NCBI GenBank assembly: GCA_041397775.1
Contig: JAWKWB010000004.1
Location: forward strand, 496,001-560,000
Reading direction: 5' to 3'
DNA from: Ga0077555 sp041397775
GTDB taxonomy: Bacteria; Pseudomonadota; Alphaproteobacteria; Rhizobiales; Hyphomicrobiaceae
Length of the DNA stretch: 64,000 nucleotides
Position numbers and translations under genes: made by a program. Each line of letters opens with the position of its first letter. Position 1 is the first letter of the stretch. This document shows, piece after piece, positions 1-9,494 of this stretch. The notes beneath the pieces were generated by a model that was not told the DNA's origin, did not search any database, and saw only the letters and a program-made list of their open reading frames with translations.

Positions 1-1
1 G

Positions 2-913
2 CGTGCGCGCGAAGGGGCCTCGGGGCTGGTGGTCGTGGGCGGCAAGGTCGCGGCGGAATGGGGCGACACCAGCCGCGCCGACATGACCTTCAGTGTCGCC
101 AAGAGCTATCTCGCCATTCTTGCCGGCGTCGCCGTCGGGGACGGTCTGATCCGCGATATCGACGAACCGGTGGTGCGGACGGTGCCTGGAGCGCACTTCA
201 CCAGCGCACACAACGCGCAGATCACGTGGCGGCATCTGCTGCAACAGTCGAGCGAGTGGCAGGGCGAGCTGTGGGGCAAGTCCGATCAGGTCGATCATTT
301 CCGGCAGGTGGGGGCCAGCGCGGACAATTCCCGCAAGGGCGATGAGCGCGCGCTCATGCCGCCCGGAAGCTTCTACGAGTACAACGACGTGCGCGTGAAC
401 CTGCTCGCCTATTGCCTGATGATGCGCTTCGGGCGGCCGCTGCCCGACGTCCTGCACGAGCGGATCATGGATCCAATCGGTGCCTCGAAGACGTGGGCGT
501 GGCATGGCTACAGCACGTCCTGGGTCGATGTCGGCGGCCAGCGGATGCAATCCGTATCCGGGGGCGCCCACTGGGGCGGCGGCATGTTCATCAGCGCGCG
601 CGACCATGCCCGGGTCGGGCTTCTGATCGGGCAGCGGGGGCGCTGGGGCAACCGGCAATTGCTGCCCGAGAGCTACATCGAGGCGATGCTGGCGCCCTCC
701 CCGACCAATCCGAAATACGGCTATCTGTGGTGGCTAAACCGGGGCGGGGCGGCGAGTGCGCATGCGCCGGAGACGGCCGTCTATGCGATGGGGGCTGGCA
801 ACAACATCATCTGGGTCGACTTCGAGAGCGATGTGGTCGCCGTTCTGCGCTGGCTCGACAAGTCGGCGCTGGGCGGTTTTCTCGAGCGGCTGATGAAGGC
901 CGTGAAGGCCTGA
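2..913 (+). CDS. Serine hydrolase, beta-lactamase/class C fold, 5'-truncated by window edge
   Basis: The reading frame is open from base 2, so the N-terminus lies outside the window. The visible part has the SxxK nucleophile motif of the beta-lactamase/DD-peptidase/esterase fold (SVAK, codons near 92-103), a downstream YND-type motif in the YxN position (near 379-387), and a C-terminal GYLWW strand typical of '6-aminohexanoate hydrolase / EstB-like' members. The family cleaves amide or ester bonds through an acyl-serine; the substrate cannot be told from sequence. A GTG at 29 is only an internal candidate start. The next gene follows after 41 bases in the same direction. Confidence 0.8.
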   Translation, partial: RAREGASGLVVVGGKVAAEWGDTSRADMTFSVAKSYLAILAGVAVGDGLIRDIDEPVVRTVPGAHFTSAHNAQITWRHLLQQSSEWQGELWGKSDQVDHFRQVGASADNSRKGDERALMPPGSFYEYNDVRVNLLAYCLMMRFGRPLPDVLHERIMDPIGASKTWAWHGYSTSWVDVGGQRMQSVSGGAHWGGGMFISARDHARVGLLIGQRGRWGNRQLLPESYIEAMLAPSPTNPKYGYLWWLNRGGAASAHAPETAVYAMGAGNNIIWVDFESDVVAVLRWLDKSALGGFLERLMKAVKA

Positions 914-954
914 CAACGAGATCGACGGCGCGAGTGGCGCAGGAGGACGCACCC

Positions 955-1983
955 ATGGCGGGTCAATCGCAACTGGCCAAGCGCAAGCTCGGTCGCACGG
1001 GGCTGGAGGTCACGGCGCTGGGCTTCGGCAGCGCGCCGCTGGGCGACATCTACGAGGCGCTGGACGATGCCACCGCCATCGCCACGGTGGAGGCGGCGGC
1101 GGAAGCGGGCATCACGCTGTTCGATACGGCGCCGCTCTACGGCCAGGGCATCGCCGAGCACCGCATCGGCACCGCGCTTCGGCGGCGCCCGTCCGGCAGC
1201 CACGTCATCTCCACCAAGGTCGGCCGCCTGCTGTCGCCGGCTCCGAACGGCCGCACGAAGACCTCGCGTTTCGTGGGCGGGTTGTCGTTCAACGTGACCA
1301 ACGACTACAGCTACGACGCGGCGATGCGGTCGCACGAGATGTCGCTGGCGCGTCTCGGCCTGCCCAAGGTCGACGTGCTGCTGATCCATGACGCGGACGC
1401 CTGGACGCATGGACCGGTCGAAGGTCCCAAGCGCTACAAGGAAGCCATGGAGGGGGCTTATCGCGCCCTCGAAAAGCTGAGGAGCGAGGGCGTCATCAAA
1501 GGTATCGGCATCGGCGTGAACGATCCCGTCTATGCCGCGCGCTATCTGCGCGACGGCGATTTCGACTGCATGTTGATGGCGGGCCGCTACTCGTTGCTGG
1601 AGCAGCCGGCGCTCGCCGAGGTGCTGCCGCTTGCCTCGCAGAAGAATGTCGGCGTGATGCTGGGTGGGGTCTTCAACTCCGGCATCCTGGCGACCGGTCC
1701 GGTCGCGGATGCGCGCTACAACTACACCCCCGCGCCGCCCGAGATCCTGGACAAGGTGCGCCGCATCGAGGCGGTGTGCCGGTCGCACGGCGTCGCGCTG
1801 CCGACCGCGGCGATGCACTTCCCGCTGGGGCACGCCCAGGTGTCGGCTCTGGCACTCGGCGCGGTGAAGCCCGAGGAAGTGCGCGCCAACGTCGCCGCCA
1901 TGACCACGAAGGTGCCCGCCGGGCTCTGGAGCGACCTGAAGAGCGAGAAGCTGCTCGAGGCGGAGGCGCCGACGCCAGCCTGA
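955..1983 (+). CDS. Aldo/keto reductase, D-threo-aldose 1-dehydrogenase-like
   Basis: A 342-aa (beta/alpha)8 NAD(P)H-dependent oxidoreductase. The AKR catalytic tetrad can be placed: Asp57 and Tyr62 (FDTAPLYGQG), Lys88 (STKVGR) and His145 (LLIHD). The long insert after the STKVGR strand and the overall spacing resemble the aldose/L-fucose dehydrogenase branch, which oxidises sugars to lactones. That substrate assignment is inference. The start at 955 is preceded by AGGAGG at 941-946; the frame is open further upstream, but that part overlaps the hydrolase gene in another frame. The enzyme probably shares a transcript with the genes on either side. Confidence 0.85.
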   Translation: MAGQSQLAKRKLGRTGLEVTALGFGSAPLGDIYEALDDATAIATVEAAAEAGITLFDTAPLYGQGIAEHRIGTALRRRPSGSHVISTKVGRLLSPAPNGRTKTSRFVGGLSFNVTNDYSYDAAMRSHEMSLARLGLPKVDVLLIHDADAWTHGPVEGPKRYKEAMEGAYRALEKLRSEGVIKGIGIGVNDPVYAARYLRDGDFDCMLMAGRYSLLEQPALAEVLPLASQKNVGVMLGGVFNSGILATGPVADARYNYTPAPPEILDKVRRIEAVCRSHGVALPTAAMHFPLGHAQVSALALGAVKPEEVRANVAAMTTKVPAGLWSDLKSEKLLEAEAPTPA

Positions 1984-2125
1984 CGGCGGCTCTCGCGGCG
2001 TGCGGACGCTCGGCTCGTGGCTCGGTGCGCGAACGCCACTGGACCACGCGCGCCGGCCCCTGCATTCTCTCCTGTCGAAACACCCCTTCCACCCACATCA
2101 CGGCCAATCAACGAGGACCAGCCCC

Positions 2126-3772
2126 ATGACCGCAACGCTCCGCGGAGCCGATATCGTCGCGCAGACCCTCGAGCGGCTCGGACGGCGCCCGATCTTCACG
2201 CTTTCGGGCAACCACATCATGTCGATCTTCGATGCCGCCATCGGCTCGAAGCTGGAGCTGATCCACGTGCGCCACGAGGCGGCGGCGGTACACATGGCGG
2301 ACGCCTGGGGCCGGCTGACGGGAGAAGCGGGCATCGCGATGGTGACGGGCGGTCCGGGCCATGCCAACGCCGTGGGGGCGCTGTTCACGGCCTTGTCGGC
2401 GGAAAGCCCGATGGTGCTGCTGTCGGGGCATGCGGCGACGTGGGAACTGGGGCGCGGCGGCTTCCAGGAAATCCGGCAGGCCGAAATGGCCGCACCCGTG
2501 TCGAAGGCGTCGTGGATGGCGCGCTCTGCCGCGTCCCTGGGAGAGGATCTCGCCGAGGCGATGCGCATCGCCACCAGCGGACGCCCCGGGCCGGTGCATC
2601 TGAGCCTGCCGTCCGACCTGCTGGACGAAGCGGTGGAGGCGAATGCCATTCGCTGGCCGGACGCGGGCAAGTACGCGCCGCAGCCGATCGCGCTGCCGGA
2701 TGCCATCGCGGATGCCGTCTGCGCTGAAATTGCGAAGGCAGAGCGGCCAGTGGTTCTGGCTGGACCGGCGCTGTCTTCGCAGAAAGGGCGTGCCCTGCTC
2801 GCGCGGATCGAAGCGGCGACGGGGGCGCCGACCGCGGTCATCGAGAGCCCGCGCGGTGCCAACGATGCGACCATCGGTGCGTTCGGCGACGTGGTGAAAA
2901 AGGCCGATCTGGTCGTCCTGCTGGGCAAGGCGCTCGATTTCACCCTGAAGTGGACGAAGGCGCCGGCTTTCGCGGCGGACGTCCGCGTGATTTCGATCGA
3001 CCCCGAAGGGGCGCTCGTCGAGCGCGCGGCCAAGGAGAAGGGCAGCGCGCTGGTGATCGGGTGCGTGGCCGACACCGTGCCGGCCGGCGAGGCGCTCGTG
3101 CGGCGTGCGGGTGGCGTGGCGCGGCGCGACGATGCGTGGCTGAATGAGGCCCGTGCGCTGATGGACATCCGGCCGGAGGCCTGGACGGCGATCAAATCGC
3201 AGACGCCGGGGCGGCTGCACGCAGCGGAAGTCTTCCGCGCGCTTCGCCCCATCGTGGAACGTGATCCTGAGACGGTGCTGATCTGCGACGGTGGCGAGTT
3301 CTCGCAGTGGGGCCAGAGCCTGTTGCCCGTGCGCCGCCGCATGATCAACAGCGTGGCGGGCTCCATCGGAGGCTCGATCCCCATGGCGATCGCGGCCCGG
3401 CGGGCGGAAAGCAAGGCGCCCGTGATCGCCGTGATGGGCGATGGCACGTTCGGCTTCCACATGTCGGAGTTCGATACGGCAGTGCGCCACAAGCTGCCGT
3501 TCGTCGCGATCCTGGGCAACGATGCGTGCTGGAACGCGGAGAGCCAGATCCAGAAGCGCGACTATGGCGCCGATCGTATGCACGGCTGCGACCTGCTGCC
3601 GACGCGCTACGATCAGGTCGTCGCCGCGCTCGGCGGTCACGGCGAGCTGGTGACGCGCCTGGAGGAATTGCTGCCGGCCGTGGAGCGCGCGATCGCAGCG
3701 GCGGCCGCGGGCAAGCCGGCGTGCGTCAACATCATGGCCGAGAGCATCGCCGCGCCGGTCATTCGCGCGTGA
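2126..3772 (+). CDS. Thiamine pyrophosphate-dependent enzyme, acetolactate synthase large-subunit-like
   Basis: 548 aa, the usual length for the three-domain ThDP family: an N-terminal Pyr domain with the cofactor-activating glutamate (Glu51 in VRHEAAAVHMA), a central Rossmann-like domain, and a C-terminal PP domain with the GDG...N motif (Gly438-Asp439-Gly440 and Asn465). The family includes acetolactate synthase, benzoylformate decarboxylase and oxalyl-CoA decarboxylase. There is no regulatory subunit gene beside it, so a catabolic decarboxylase or carboligase is more likely than the ilvB biosynthetic enzyme. ATG at 2126 was chosen for the proper family N-terminus; the frame opens upstream without homology-like sequence. 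Confidence 0.82.
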   Translation: MTATLRGADIVAQTLERLGRRPIFTLSGNHIMSIFDAAIGSKLELIHVRHEAAAVHMADAWGRLTGEAGIAMVTGGPGHANAVGALFTALSAESPMVLLSGHAATWELGRGGFQEIRQAEMAAPVSKASWMARSAASLGEDLAEAMRIATSGRPGPVHLSLPSDLLDEAVEANAIRWPDAGKYAPQPIALPDAIADAVCAEIAKAERPVVLAGPALSSQKGRALLARIEAATGAPTAVIESPRGANDATIGAFGDVVKKADLVVLLGKALDFTLKWTKAPAFAADVRVISIDPEGALVERAAKEKGSALVIGCVADTVPAGEALVRRAGGVARRDDAWLNEARALMDIRPEAWTAIKSQTPGRLHAAEVFRALRPIVERDPETVLICDGGEFSQWGQSLLPVRRRMINSVAGSIGGSIPMAIAARRAESKAPVIAVMGDGTFGFHMSEFDTAVRHKLPFVAILGNDACWNAESQIQKRDYGADRMHGCDLLPTRYDQVVAALGGHGELVTRLEELLPAVERAIAAAAAGKPACVNIMAESIAAPVIRA

Positions 3773-3779
3773 GCGAGGC

Positions 3780-3806
3780 AGGGGCGCGCCGGTGAGGGCG
3801 CGCCCT
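3780..3806. terminator. GC-rich hairpin between convergent genes
   Basis: A stem made from GGGCGCGCC-type arms with a 5-base loop (3791-3795) fills the 39-base gap between the stop of the TPP enzyme and the stop of the convergent TadG-like gene. There is no T-tract, so it may be only a bidirectional barrier or a Rho-assisted end. Confidence 0.35.
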
Positions 3807-3811
3807 CGCGT

Positions 3812-5218
3812 TCAGCGCGCCAGATGCAGCGGTACGGCGCGGAAGGCGACCTCGCGGAAGACGGAGGCGAGTTGGTCGCCGTCGCTTGCGAGGAAGGCGA
3901 AAGAGCTGTCGGTTGCACACCGCTGCAGGACGCTCTTGGCGCGGTCGTTGTCGAGGCGGAAGCCGATCGTGTAGACCTCGATGCCCTTGGCTTTCATGCC
4001 TGAGCAAAGCGACACGGCGGTTTCCCCGATTTCGGCGACCTTCGCGCTGTCCTCTTGGTACGACCTGCCCTCGGCGGTGTTGTAGGCTCCGTCCGTCAGC
4101 AGGATGGCGATCTTCTTGTTCTTCTTGTCGCCGTAGGGCTTGGCGGTGTTCTGCCCCTTGAAGACGCCGTGCCATTCCGGCGACAGCAGATACCAGGCCC
4201 AGGCCGTGCCCAGGGCGCCGGCGGTGGCGCCGCCCGCGGTCAGGCCATCGATGGCGTTCTTGAGATCGGTGCGCACATCGGTGAGCGGGAGGATGCTCTG
4301 CGACGGCCGGCATTCGCGTGCCGTCTCGATGTCGGCGACATAGGGGTCGCTGGAGCGGCTATTGCTGGGCGTCGCTGGCGTCACGTAGCTTCCGCTGGCA
4401 GGCTTGGCATCGGTCAACTGAGCCGTGCCGACCCGTTCCGTCACGCAACGGCTGAGATGGCGCGTTCTCCCGGAGACGACCTTGGTCAGCGGCAGGCCGG
4501 TGGCGTCCGCGATGTAATCGTCACCGAGATTGACGCTGGAAGAGAATGGCGCGAGCGCCACGCGGGCGCGCGCCTTGCCCGACTCGGGAACGAGAATATC
4601 CACGAGATTGCCGGCAGCCTCCTTCATGGCTGCGAGCTTGGTGCGGCCGGTGCCGTCACCTTCGGACATGGAGCCGGTGACGTCGAGCATCATGGAGATC
4701 TCGACGTGGCCTTCGTTGCCGAAGGCATTGGCGCGCGTGCTGGCCTCCGAGGCGGCCGTGATCTCGAACTTGTCGAAGCCGACCATCGTGAGGAACGGCG
4801 TGGCGATGGTCGTCTTGGCCGCCATCTTCACCGTGACGGTCTCGACATCGAACGTGGTCGACGTGGTGATGGCGCCCGTGTCGCCGATGGTCGACTTGAA
4901 ATAGCGTTGTCCCTTGTCGAGAGCCGCAGCGACATCGTGGCTGGGATCGTTGACGTAACTGGAGGCTGCCGCCAAGGTGGCGGCATCGAGGGACGACTGC
5001 AGCCGGTTGCTCGCCGTATAGGCCCGCACCATGTCGACCGCGCCGCCGACGATTGCGAACAACAATCCGATCGACAGGGCGAACAGGATGGCGACGCCGC
5101 CGTCCTGATCGTTACGAAACGAGGAGCGGCCAGGTTCGGAATATGGTGCGCAGCGATCGCCAACGGCAGTCGCCGACAGGTTCTTCTTTTTCCAGTTTCG
5201 GTTGCGAAAAATCGACAT
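3812..5218 (-). CDS. TadG-like pilus-assembly/VWA-domain membrane protein
   Basis: 468 aa. A cytoplasmic basic N-terminus is followed by one membrane segment (about residues 41-62) and the TadE/TadG motif region (VDMVRAYTASN), then a pseudopilin-like extracellular part and a von Willebrand A domain from about residue 173. The metal site is written DVTGS (Asp179) with a later LLTDG. TadG proteins sit in the inner membrane and act with tight-adherence pilus systems, but no other tad gene is in this window. The upstream stretch 5219-5418 is AT-rich compared with its surroundings and probably holds the promoter; I could not fix -35/-10 boxes. The paralogous gene is at 16772-18151. Confidence 0.82.
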   Translation of the reverse strand: MSIFRNRNWKKKNLSATAVGDRCAPYSEPGRSSFRNDQDGGVAILFALSIGLLFAIVGGAVDMVRAYTASNRLQSSLDAATLAAASSYVNDPSHDVAAALDKGQRYFKSTIGDTGAITTSTTFDVETVTVKMAAKTTIATPFLTMVGFDKFEITAASEASTRANAFGNEGHVEISMMLDVTGSMSEGDGTGRTKLAAMKEAAGNLVDILVPESGKARARVALAPFSSSVNLGDDYIADATGLPLTKVVSGRTRHLSRCVTERVGTAQLTDAKPASGSYVTPATPSNSRSSDPYVADIETARECRPSQSILPLTDVRTDLKNAIDGLTAGGATAGALGTAWAWYLLSPEWHGVFKGQNTAKPYGDKKNKKIAILLTDGAYNTAEGRSYQEDSAKVAEIGETAVSLCSGMKAKGIEVYTIGFRLDNDRAKSVLQRCATDSSFAFLASDGDQLASVFREVAFRAVPLHLAR

Positions 5219-5418
5219 TGCGCGCCTCAGGACCCTATTTCATTAGGCGCAATCCTATTCATAATGTCTTTAATTTTGCTCTTTGGTCTCCGATCAAATT
5301 CACGCGCGAATTAAGTGTTTTTTTAACCGTCTTTTCCCGGACGTTCTGATGCCGCAGGCTTTTTTCGTGCGCGCGGCGCATAGAGAGGCGCTGGCAGACG
5401 ATCCCTGTGCATCCTAAA

Positions 5419-6474
5419 TCAAGCGCCCTGGTTCACCATGCGAATGCGCCAGACGAAACGCGGGTCGCCAAGGTCGAGCCGCTCGTCCGCTTGCAGGGCG
5501 AGAAAACGATTGTGAACGCTCAAGGCACCTTCGTGCAGGCCGTTCCAGGCCTCGAAAATGGCAGGCGACAACGGACCCAGGTTGCGCATCAGCCGCCAGG
5601 TCTTGCGCTCGACGACTGCGACGTCGCCATTCCCGGAGGCCTGGGCCTCGTCCCCCTCGCCGGCCGCGAGACCCGCCATCCAGCGGGCGAAGGCCTCCGG
5701 TGTGTCGCCCGTCACGCCCAGAAGATCTGCGGTCTCCTTGTAGAGCTGCGCGCCGACGAGGCGGGCCGTCACGCGGCCCAGATGGGCGCCTTCGGCGGGG
5801 CCGAAGATCTCCATGAGCAGCGGCAATCCGGTGCGGAGATATTCCATCGCGTAGTTGCGGCGCGCCTTGGCGAGGCGCTCCGGCGTCCATTGGCTTTCGG
5901 GCAGCTTGGGGGCGGCGGCCGGATCGAACGGCGGGGGCAATTCGCCGGGACGGAATTTGAGGCGATCCTCGGGTGCCAGGTCGTGGTCGTACTCGCGGAA
6001 ATAGCCGGCGAGGCCATGCTGGCCGTCCATGGTCTGGGCCGTGCAGACGAAGCCGAGGCGCGGATTGCCGAGCGAGACGCCATTCTGGGCGTACCAGCCG
6101 CGCAGCATGGCGCGGGAGACCTCGCTGGGAATGCCGCAGATGGCGGCGCCGGGATAGACCCACCGCGGCGGCACGAAACGGACCCAGGCCTTCCTTTCAC
6201 TCTCCTGCATGAACTCGACGGTGACGCCGCCGATGCCGTTGGAGAGATAATGATAGGCGGCGCAGGCGACGGCGTGTGGCCGCCCTGTGAGCCCGAGCTT
6301 GTCGAAGCTCGACAGGAACTTCTCGTGATGCTGGTGGCGGAAGAGCTGGAAGGTCCACTCCGCGGCGTCCGCAGCGCCGCGCCGCAACGAGAGAGACAGC
6401 AGGAGCCCGGTGAAATAGCTGTGGTAGAGGCGGCTCGCGGCCTCCATCTGGTCGGCGGAGGCGGCGAACGTCAT
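5419..6474 (-). CDS. Conserved-looking cytoplasmic protein of unknown function
   Basis: 351 aa, without a signal peptide or membrane segment. I do not recognise the family. It is rich in aromatic residues (Trp, Tyr, His) in its first 180 residues, which suggests a folded ligand-binding or enzymatic domain, and the central part is alpha-helical. The start at 6474 is supported by AAGGA about 9 bases upstream (minus strand); a TTG at 6513 is possible but would overlap the SDR stop. It lies 35 bases downstream of the SDR gene on the same strand, so the two are probably co-transcribed and may act in one pathway. Confidence 0.7.
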   Translation of the reverse strand: MTFAASADQMEAASRLYHSYFTGLLLSLSLRRGAADAAEWTFQLFRHQHHEKFLSSFDKLGLTGRPHAVACAAYHYLSNGIGGVTVEFMQESERKAWVRFVPPRWVYPGAAICGIPSEVSRAMLRGWYAQNGVSLGNPRLGFVCTAQTMDGQHGLAGYFREYDHDLAPEDRLKFRPGELPPPFDPAAAPKLPESQWTPERLAKARRNYAMEYLRTGLPLLMEIFGPAEGAHLGRVTARLVGAQLYKETADLLGVTGDTPEAFARWMAGLAAGEGDEAQASGNGDVAVVERKTWRLMRNLGPLSPAIFEAWNGLHEGALSVHNRFLALQADERLDLGDPRFVWRIRMVNQGA

Positions 6475-6509
6475 GGCAGGTATTCCTTCACGCACGTGAG
6501 CGGGCCTTA

Positions 6510-7262
6510 TCAATGGAAGACGCGGCCGGCGTCGATGACGACGGTCTGGCCGGTCATGGTCTCAGTCCGGCACATGGTGACGACCATGTCGGCGCAGTCG
6601 TCCTTGTCGGCAGCCTTGCCGAGCAGGGACGTGCTGGCCGAGCGCTCGATCTGTTCGGGCCGCAGGTTGGCCGTCGCGCGGGTGCCTTCGAGCAATCCCG
6701 GCGCAACGCAATTGACGAGCACCTCGGGCGCCAGCGCGACGGCCATGCAGCGTGTCAGATGGATGAGGCCTGCCTTGGAGACGGCATAGGCGATGGAGGA
6801 GCCCGTGGGGCCAAGGCCCGCCACGGACGAGATGTTGACGATGCGTCCCTGGCCCTGGCGCTTCATCACGGGGGCGACGGCCTTGATGCAGTACATGGGG
6901 CCGTTCAGGTTCACGTCGATGATCTTCGTCCAGACCTCGTTCGTGAGGCCGTCGAGATCGTGGAACGGGATCGCCTTGTTGAAGGCGGCGTCGTTGACGA
7001 AGATATCGATGCGTCCGAAGCGCTGCACGACAGCGTCGACCATCGCGGCGACGGAGGCGGGATCGGCCACGTCGCATTGGAAGGCTGCCGCTTCGATCTG
7101 GTGGCGTCCCGTCAGATCGTGAACGACCGCGCCGGCTTCGTCGGCGCTTCGCGCATAGACGACCGCGATCTTGGCGCCTTCGGCCGCCAGAGCATGACAG
7201 ATGCGCTGGCCGAGGCCACCGTTGCCGCCGGTGACCACCGCGACTGCGCCGTTGAGATCCAT
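6510..7262 (-). CDS. SDR family oxidoreductase (FabG-like)
   Basis: 250 aa, a classical short-chain dehydrogenase. It has the TGGNGGLG dinucleotide-binding motif (residues 11-18) and the catalytic Ser (NISS, about 145) with Tyr159 and Lys163 (YAVSK). The usual NNAG strand is changed to NDAA (about 90-93), which is uncommon. The family reduces or oxidises alcohols and ketones with NAD(P)H; the substrate is unknown. It is the first gene of a two-gene minus-strand unit with the 351-aa unknown protein. Confidence 0.85.
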   Translation of the reverse strand: MDLNGAVAVVTGGNGGLGQRICHALAAEGAKIAVVYARSADEAGAVVHDLTGRHQIEAAAFQCDVADPASVAAMVDAVVQRFGRIDIFVNDAAFNKAIPFHDLDGLTNEVWTKIIDVNLNGPMYCIKAVAPVMKRQGQGRIVNISSVAGLGPTGSSIAYAVSKAGLIHLTRCMAVALAPEVLVNCVAPGLLEGTRATANLRPEQIERSASTSLLGKAADKDDCADMVVTMCRTETMTGQTVVIDAGRVFH

Positions 7263-7430
7263 GGGGACTGCTCCGGTAAGACGATCATGTTGGCGGGAGT
7301 GATGCCGCGTCGGCCAGAATGACGATCGTCGCGGACAAGCGCAAGGCCGCGCGCCGGCAGGTCACGCGCCCGACCTTCGAAAACCGGGCCATGATCTGCC
7401 TGCGAGACTACCTTGCCGGTAGGGACCGCT

Positions 7431-7883
7431 TCAGGGCTTCAGGTAGGCGTAGCCCTTGCGCTGCAGTTCGACGAGGCGGACGACGCCCGACGGCGTCATG
7501 TGGGCCTCGGAAATCAGCTTGATCGGTTTGTTTTCCTGCTTCGACTGGTTCGTCAGCGTGTTCTCGCAGGCAGTAAAGGAAATGCTGGGGTGCGCGAGCA
7601 CCATGGCCGCGATGCGATCCTTCACCGGGCTGGTGTCCTGGCGGAGCATGTGCAGGCCGGGGCCATAGGCCACCACTTCGATCTGGAACGCTTTTCCAGC
7701 CTTCTGGAGTTCCTTGATGGTGTTCTGCGTGTTGTTGAGGGCGAGCTTCATCGTCGCGGGATTGTTCTCGCTGACGTGAATGGCAATCCTGTAGGTGTCG
7801 GGCGTCGACTGCTGCGCGTGAGCGCCGAAGCTGGAGACGACGAGCAGGAGGGCTCCGAGAAGGGCACGGAGAGAGTGGCGCAT
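7431..7883 (-). CDS. Secreted DsrE-family protein
   Basis: 150 aa with a clear Sec signal peptide (basic start, leucine/alanine core, cleavage after AHA at about residue 23). The mature part fits the DsrE/F-like alpha/beta fold: an initial strand (YRIAIHVSEN), a middle strand with VVAYGPGL, then a cysteine-containing segment (FTACENTL). Cytoplasmic DsrE proteins carry sulfur; exported versions like this one have no established role. The gaps on both sides (168 and 197 bases) show no further gene. It has a single-gene appearance. Confidence 0.72.
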   Translation of the reverse strand: MRHSLRALLGALLLVVSSFGAHAQQSTPDTYRIAIHVSENNPATMKLALNNTQNTIKELQKAGKAFQIEVVAYGPGLHMLRQDTSPVKDRIAAMVLAHPSISFTACENTLTNQSKQENKPIKLISEAHMTPSGVVRLVELQRKGYAYLKP

Positions 7884-8080
7884 GGCAGCGTTTCCTGTTG
7901 GACGTGACGGATGGCGCCGTGCCGGCTTCTCGATTGGCCGACTTTGGCAATCAGGAGTGATCTCGCGCGATTGTGGTAGAATTGGCGCAAGGCATGCAAG
8001 CGCTGCTTCCGCGAAACAGAATTGAACGAGAGCATGGCCTTGGCTCCCAGGACGACCCTGCCGCGCGCCGGCCGCCGGCC

Positions 8081-9442
8081 TCAGATTTTGGGCAATGCCG
8101 CCTGGCGAAAGACGAGCGAGGCATCGGCGAGATCGTCGAGGCTCCAGACGGTGGCGACGAGTCTTTCCGTATCGATGGCCGGGGCATTGAGTGAGGCGAG
8201 CGTGCGCAACTTCTCCTCGATCTCGGCGTCGGTCAGCGGACGGCCGAGGCTGCCGCGGGCGTGGGGAACGTAGGCTTCCAGGCTGCGGCCGTCCGAGAGC
8301 GCGATGGCGACGCCTGCCGCTTCCACCGGCACGCTGTCGTCGACCTGCATGGCCACCTTGTCGCCGAGGGCCCGGATGGCGGGATCGTTGACGAGGGCGT
8401 CGGTGTATTCGGTCACGCCGGCGCGACCCAGGGCAAGGGCCACGGCGACGGAGTGGGAGAGGCAGACCTGGGCCTCGCGCCCCGTCGAGACCTGGCGGTC
8501 GGCGCGCGCCTTCAGCAAGGAATTGCCGCGCACGGTGATGCGCGCGACGGTGGCGGGATCGAGCGCATGGCGCGCGTGCAGATCCAGGCAGGCGTCGATG
8601 ACGGGATGCAGGACCACGCCACAGGGGTAGGGCTTCAAGGCGTTCTTGCTCAGCTCCCAGGTCTCGCCGAGGCCCTGGGTGAGGGGCGCGGGATCGGTCT
8701 TGTCGGACAGAACGCGCAGGAAGCCGCGCACGCCTTCGATCGGCGCGGGTGGTCCCGACAGGCCGGCTTCGGCCAGGAGCGCAGAGAGAAGTCCGTTGCG
8801 CGCGGCATTGGCAGGATTAAGGCTCTTGGAATGAAAGCCCAGGGTCTCGACCAGGCCGCCGGCCTGGGTCGCGGCATTGGCCAGAGCCCAGGCAGTGCGA
8901 TCGGCATCGAGCCCCATGAGCCGGGAGACGCCGGCGGCTGCACCGAAGACGCCGCAAGTTCCCGTGATGTGCCAGCCGCGATCGTAGTGGCCCGGCGAGA
9001 TGGCATTGCCGATGCGGCAGGCGATGTCGACGCCGATCGCGAAGGCGTCGATCAGGTCGCTGCCGGTGACCGGGCGGCCTTCGCGTGCGCGTTTCTCGGC
9101 GTAGGCGAAGAGAGCCGGGGCGATGGGCGAGGTGGGGTGGATGACCGTGGGCAAGTGCGTGTCGTCGAAGTCGAGGACGTTGGCGATGGCCGCGTTGATC
9201 CAGGCGGCGTGCGTGTAGTCCAGCATTTCGGTGCGCCCGACGACGGGGGCGATGGGGGGGCCGCTCAAGGGCACGATGACGGCCAGCATGGCATCGGCGG
9301 CGGCGTCGCGGCAGCCGCCGTACGCGGCGGCGAGGTTGTTGAGGATGGCGCGGCGGGCGTCGTGGCGCACGGAGGTGGGGATCACAGCGCCGTCGGTTTC
9401 GGCGGCGAAGCGGGCATAGATGCGGGTGATGGTCTCGGTCAT
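8081..9442 (-). CDS. MmgE/PrpD family protein
   Basis: 453 aa, close to the family length (2-methylcitrate dehydratase PrpD, cis-aconitate decarboxylase, imidazole/iminodisuccinate lyases). The all-helical N-terminal domain contains the typical segment around FDDTHLPTVIHPTSPIAPAL, with paired Asp and His residues near the active site, and the C-terminal domain follows. No prpB or prpC is near, so the propionate pathway is not indicated and the substrate is open. ATG at 9442 gives the normal family N-terminus (MTETITRIY); the longer open frame to 9538 is proline/threonine-rich and unlikely to be translated. Confidence 0.85.
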   Translation of the reverse strand: MTETITRIYARFAAETDGAVIPTSVRHDARRAILNNLAAAYGGCRDAAADAMLAVIVPLSGPPIAPVVGRTEMLDYTHAAWINAAIANVLDFDDTHLPTVIHPTSPIAPALFAYAEKRAREGRPVTGSDLIDAFAIGVDIACRIGNAISPGHYDRGWHITGTCGVFGAAAGVSRLMGLDADRTAWALANAATQAGGLVETLGFHSKSLNPANAARNGLLSALLAEAGLSGPPAPIEGVRGFLRVLSDKTDPAPLTQGLGETWELSKNALKPYPCGVVLHPVIDACLDLHARHALDPATVARITVRGNSLLKARADRQVSTGREAQVCLSHSVAVALALGRAGVTEYTDALVNDPAIRALGDKVAMQVDDSVPVEAAGVAIALSDGRSLEAYVPHARGSLGRPLTDAEIEEKLRTLASLNAPAIDTERLVATVWSLDDLADASLVFRQAALPKI

Positions 9443-9494
9443 GTGCGGCGAGGCTCGCTGTGGTGCGGTGGGGTGAACGGTCGGGGTGCCCGTG

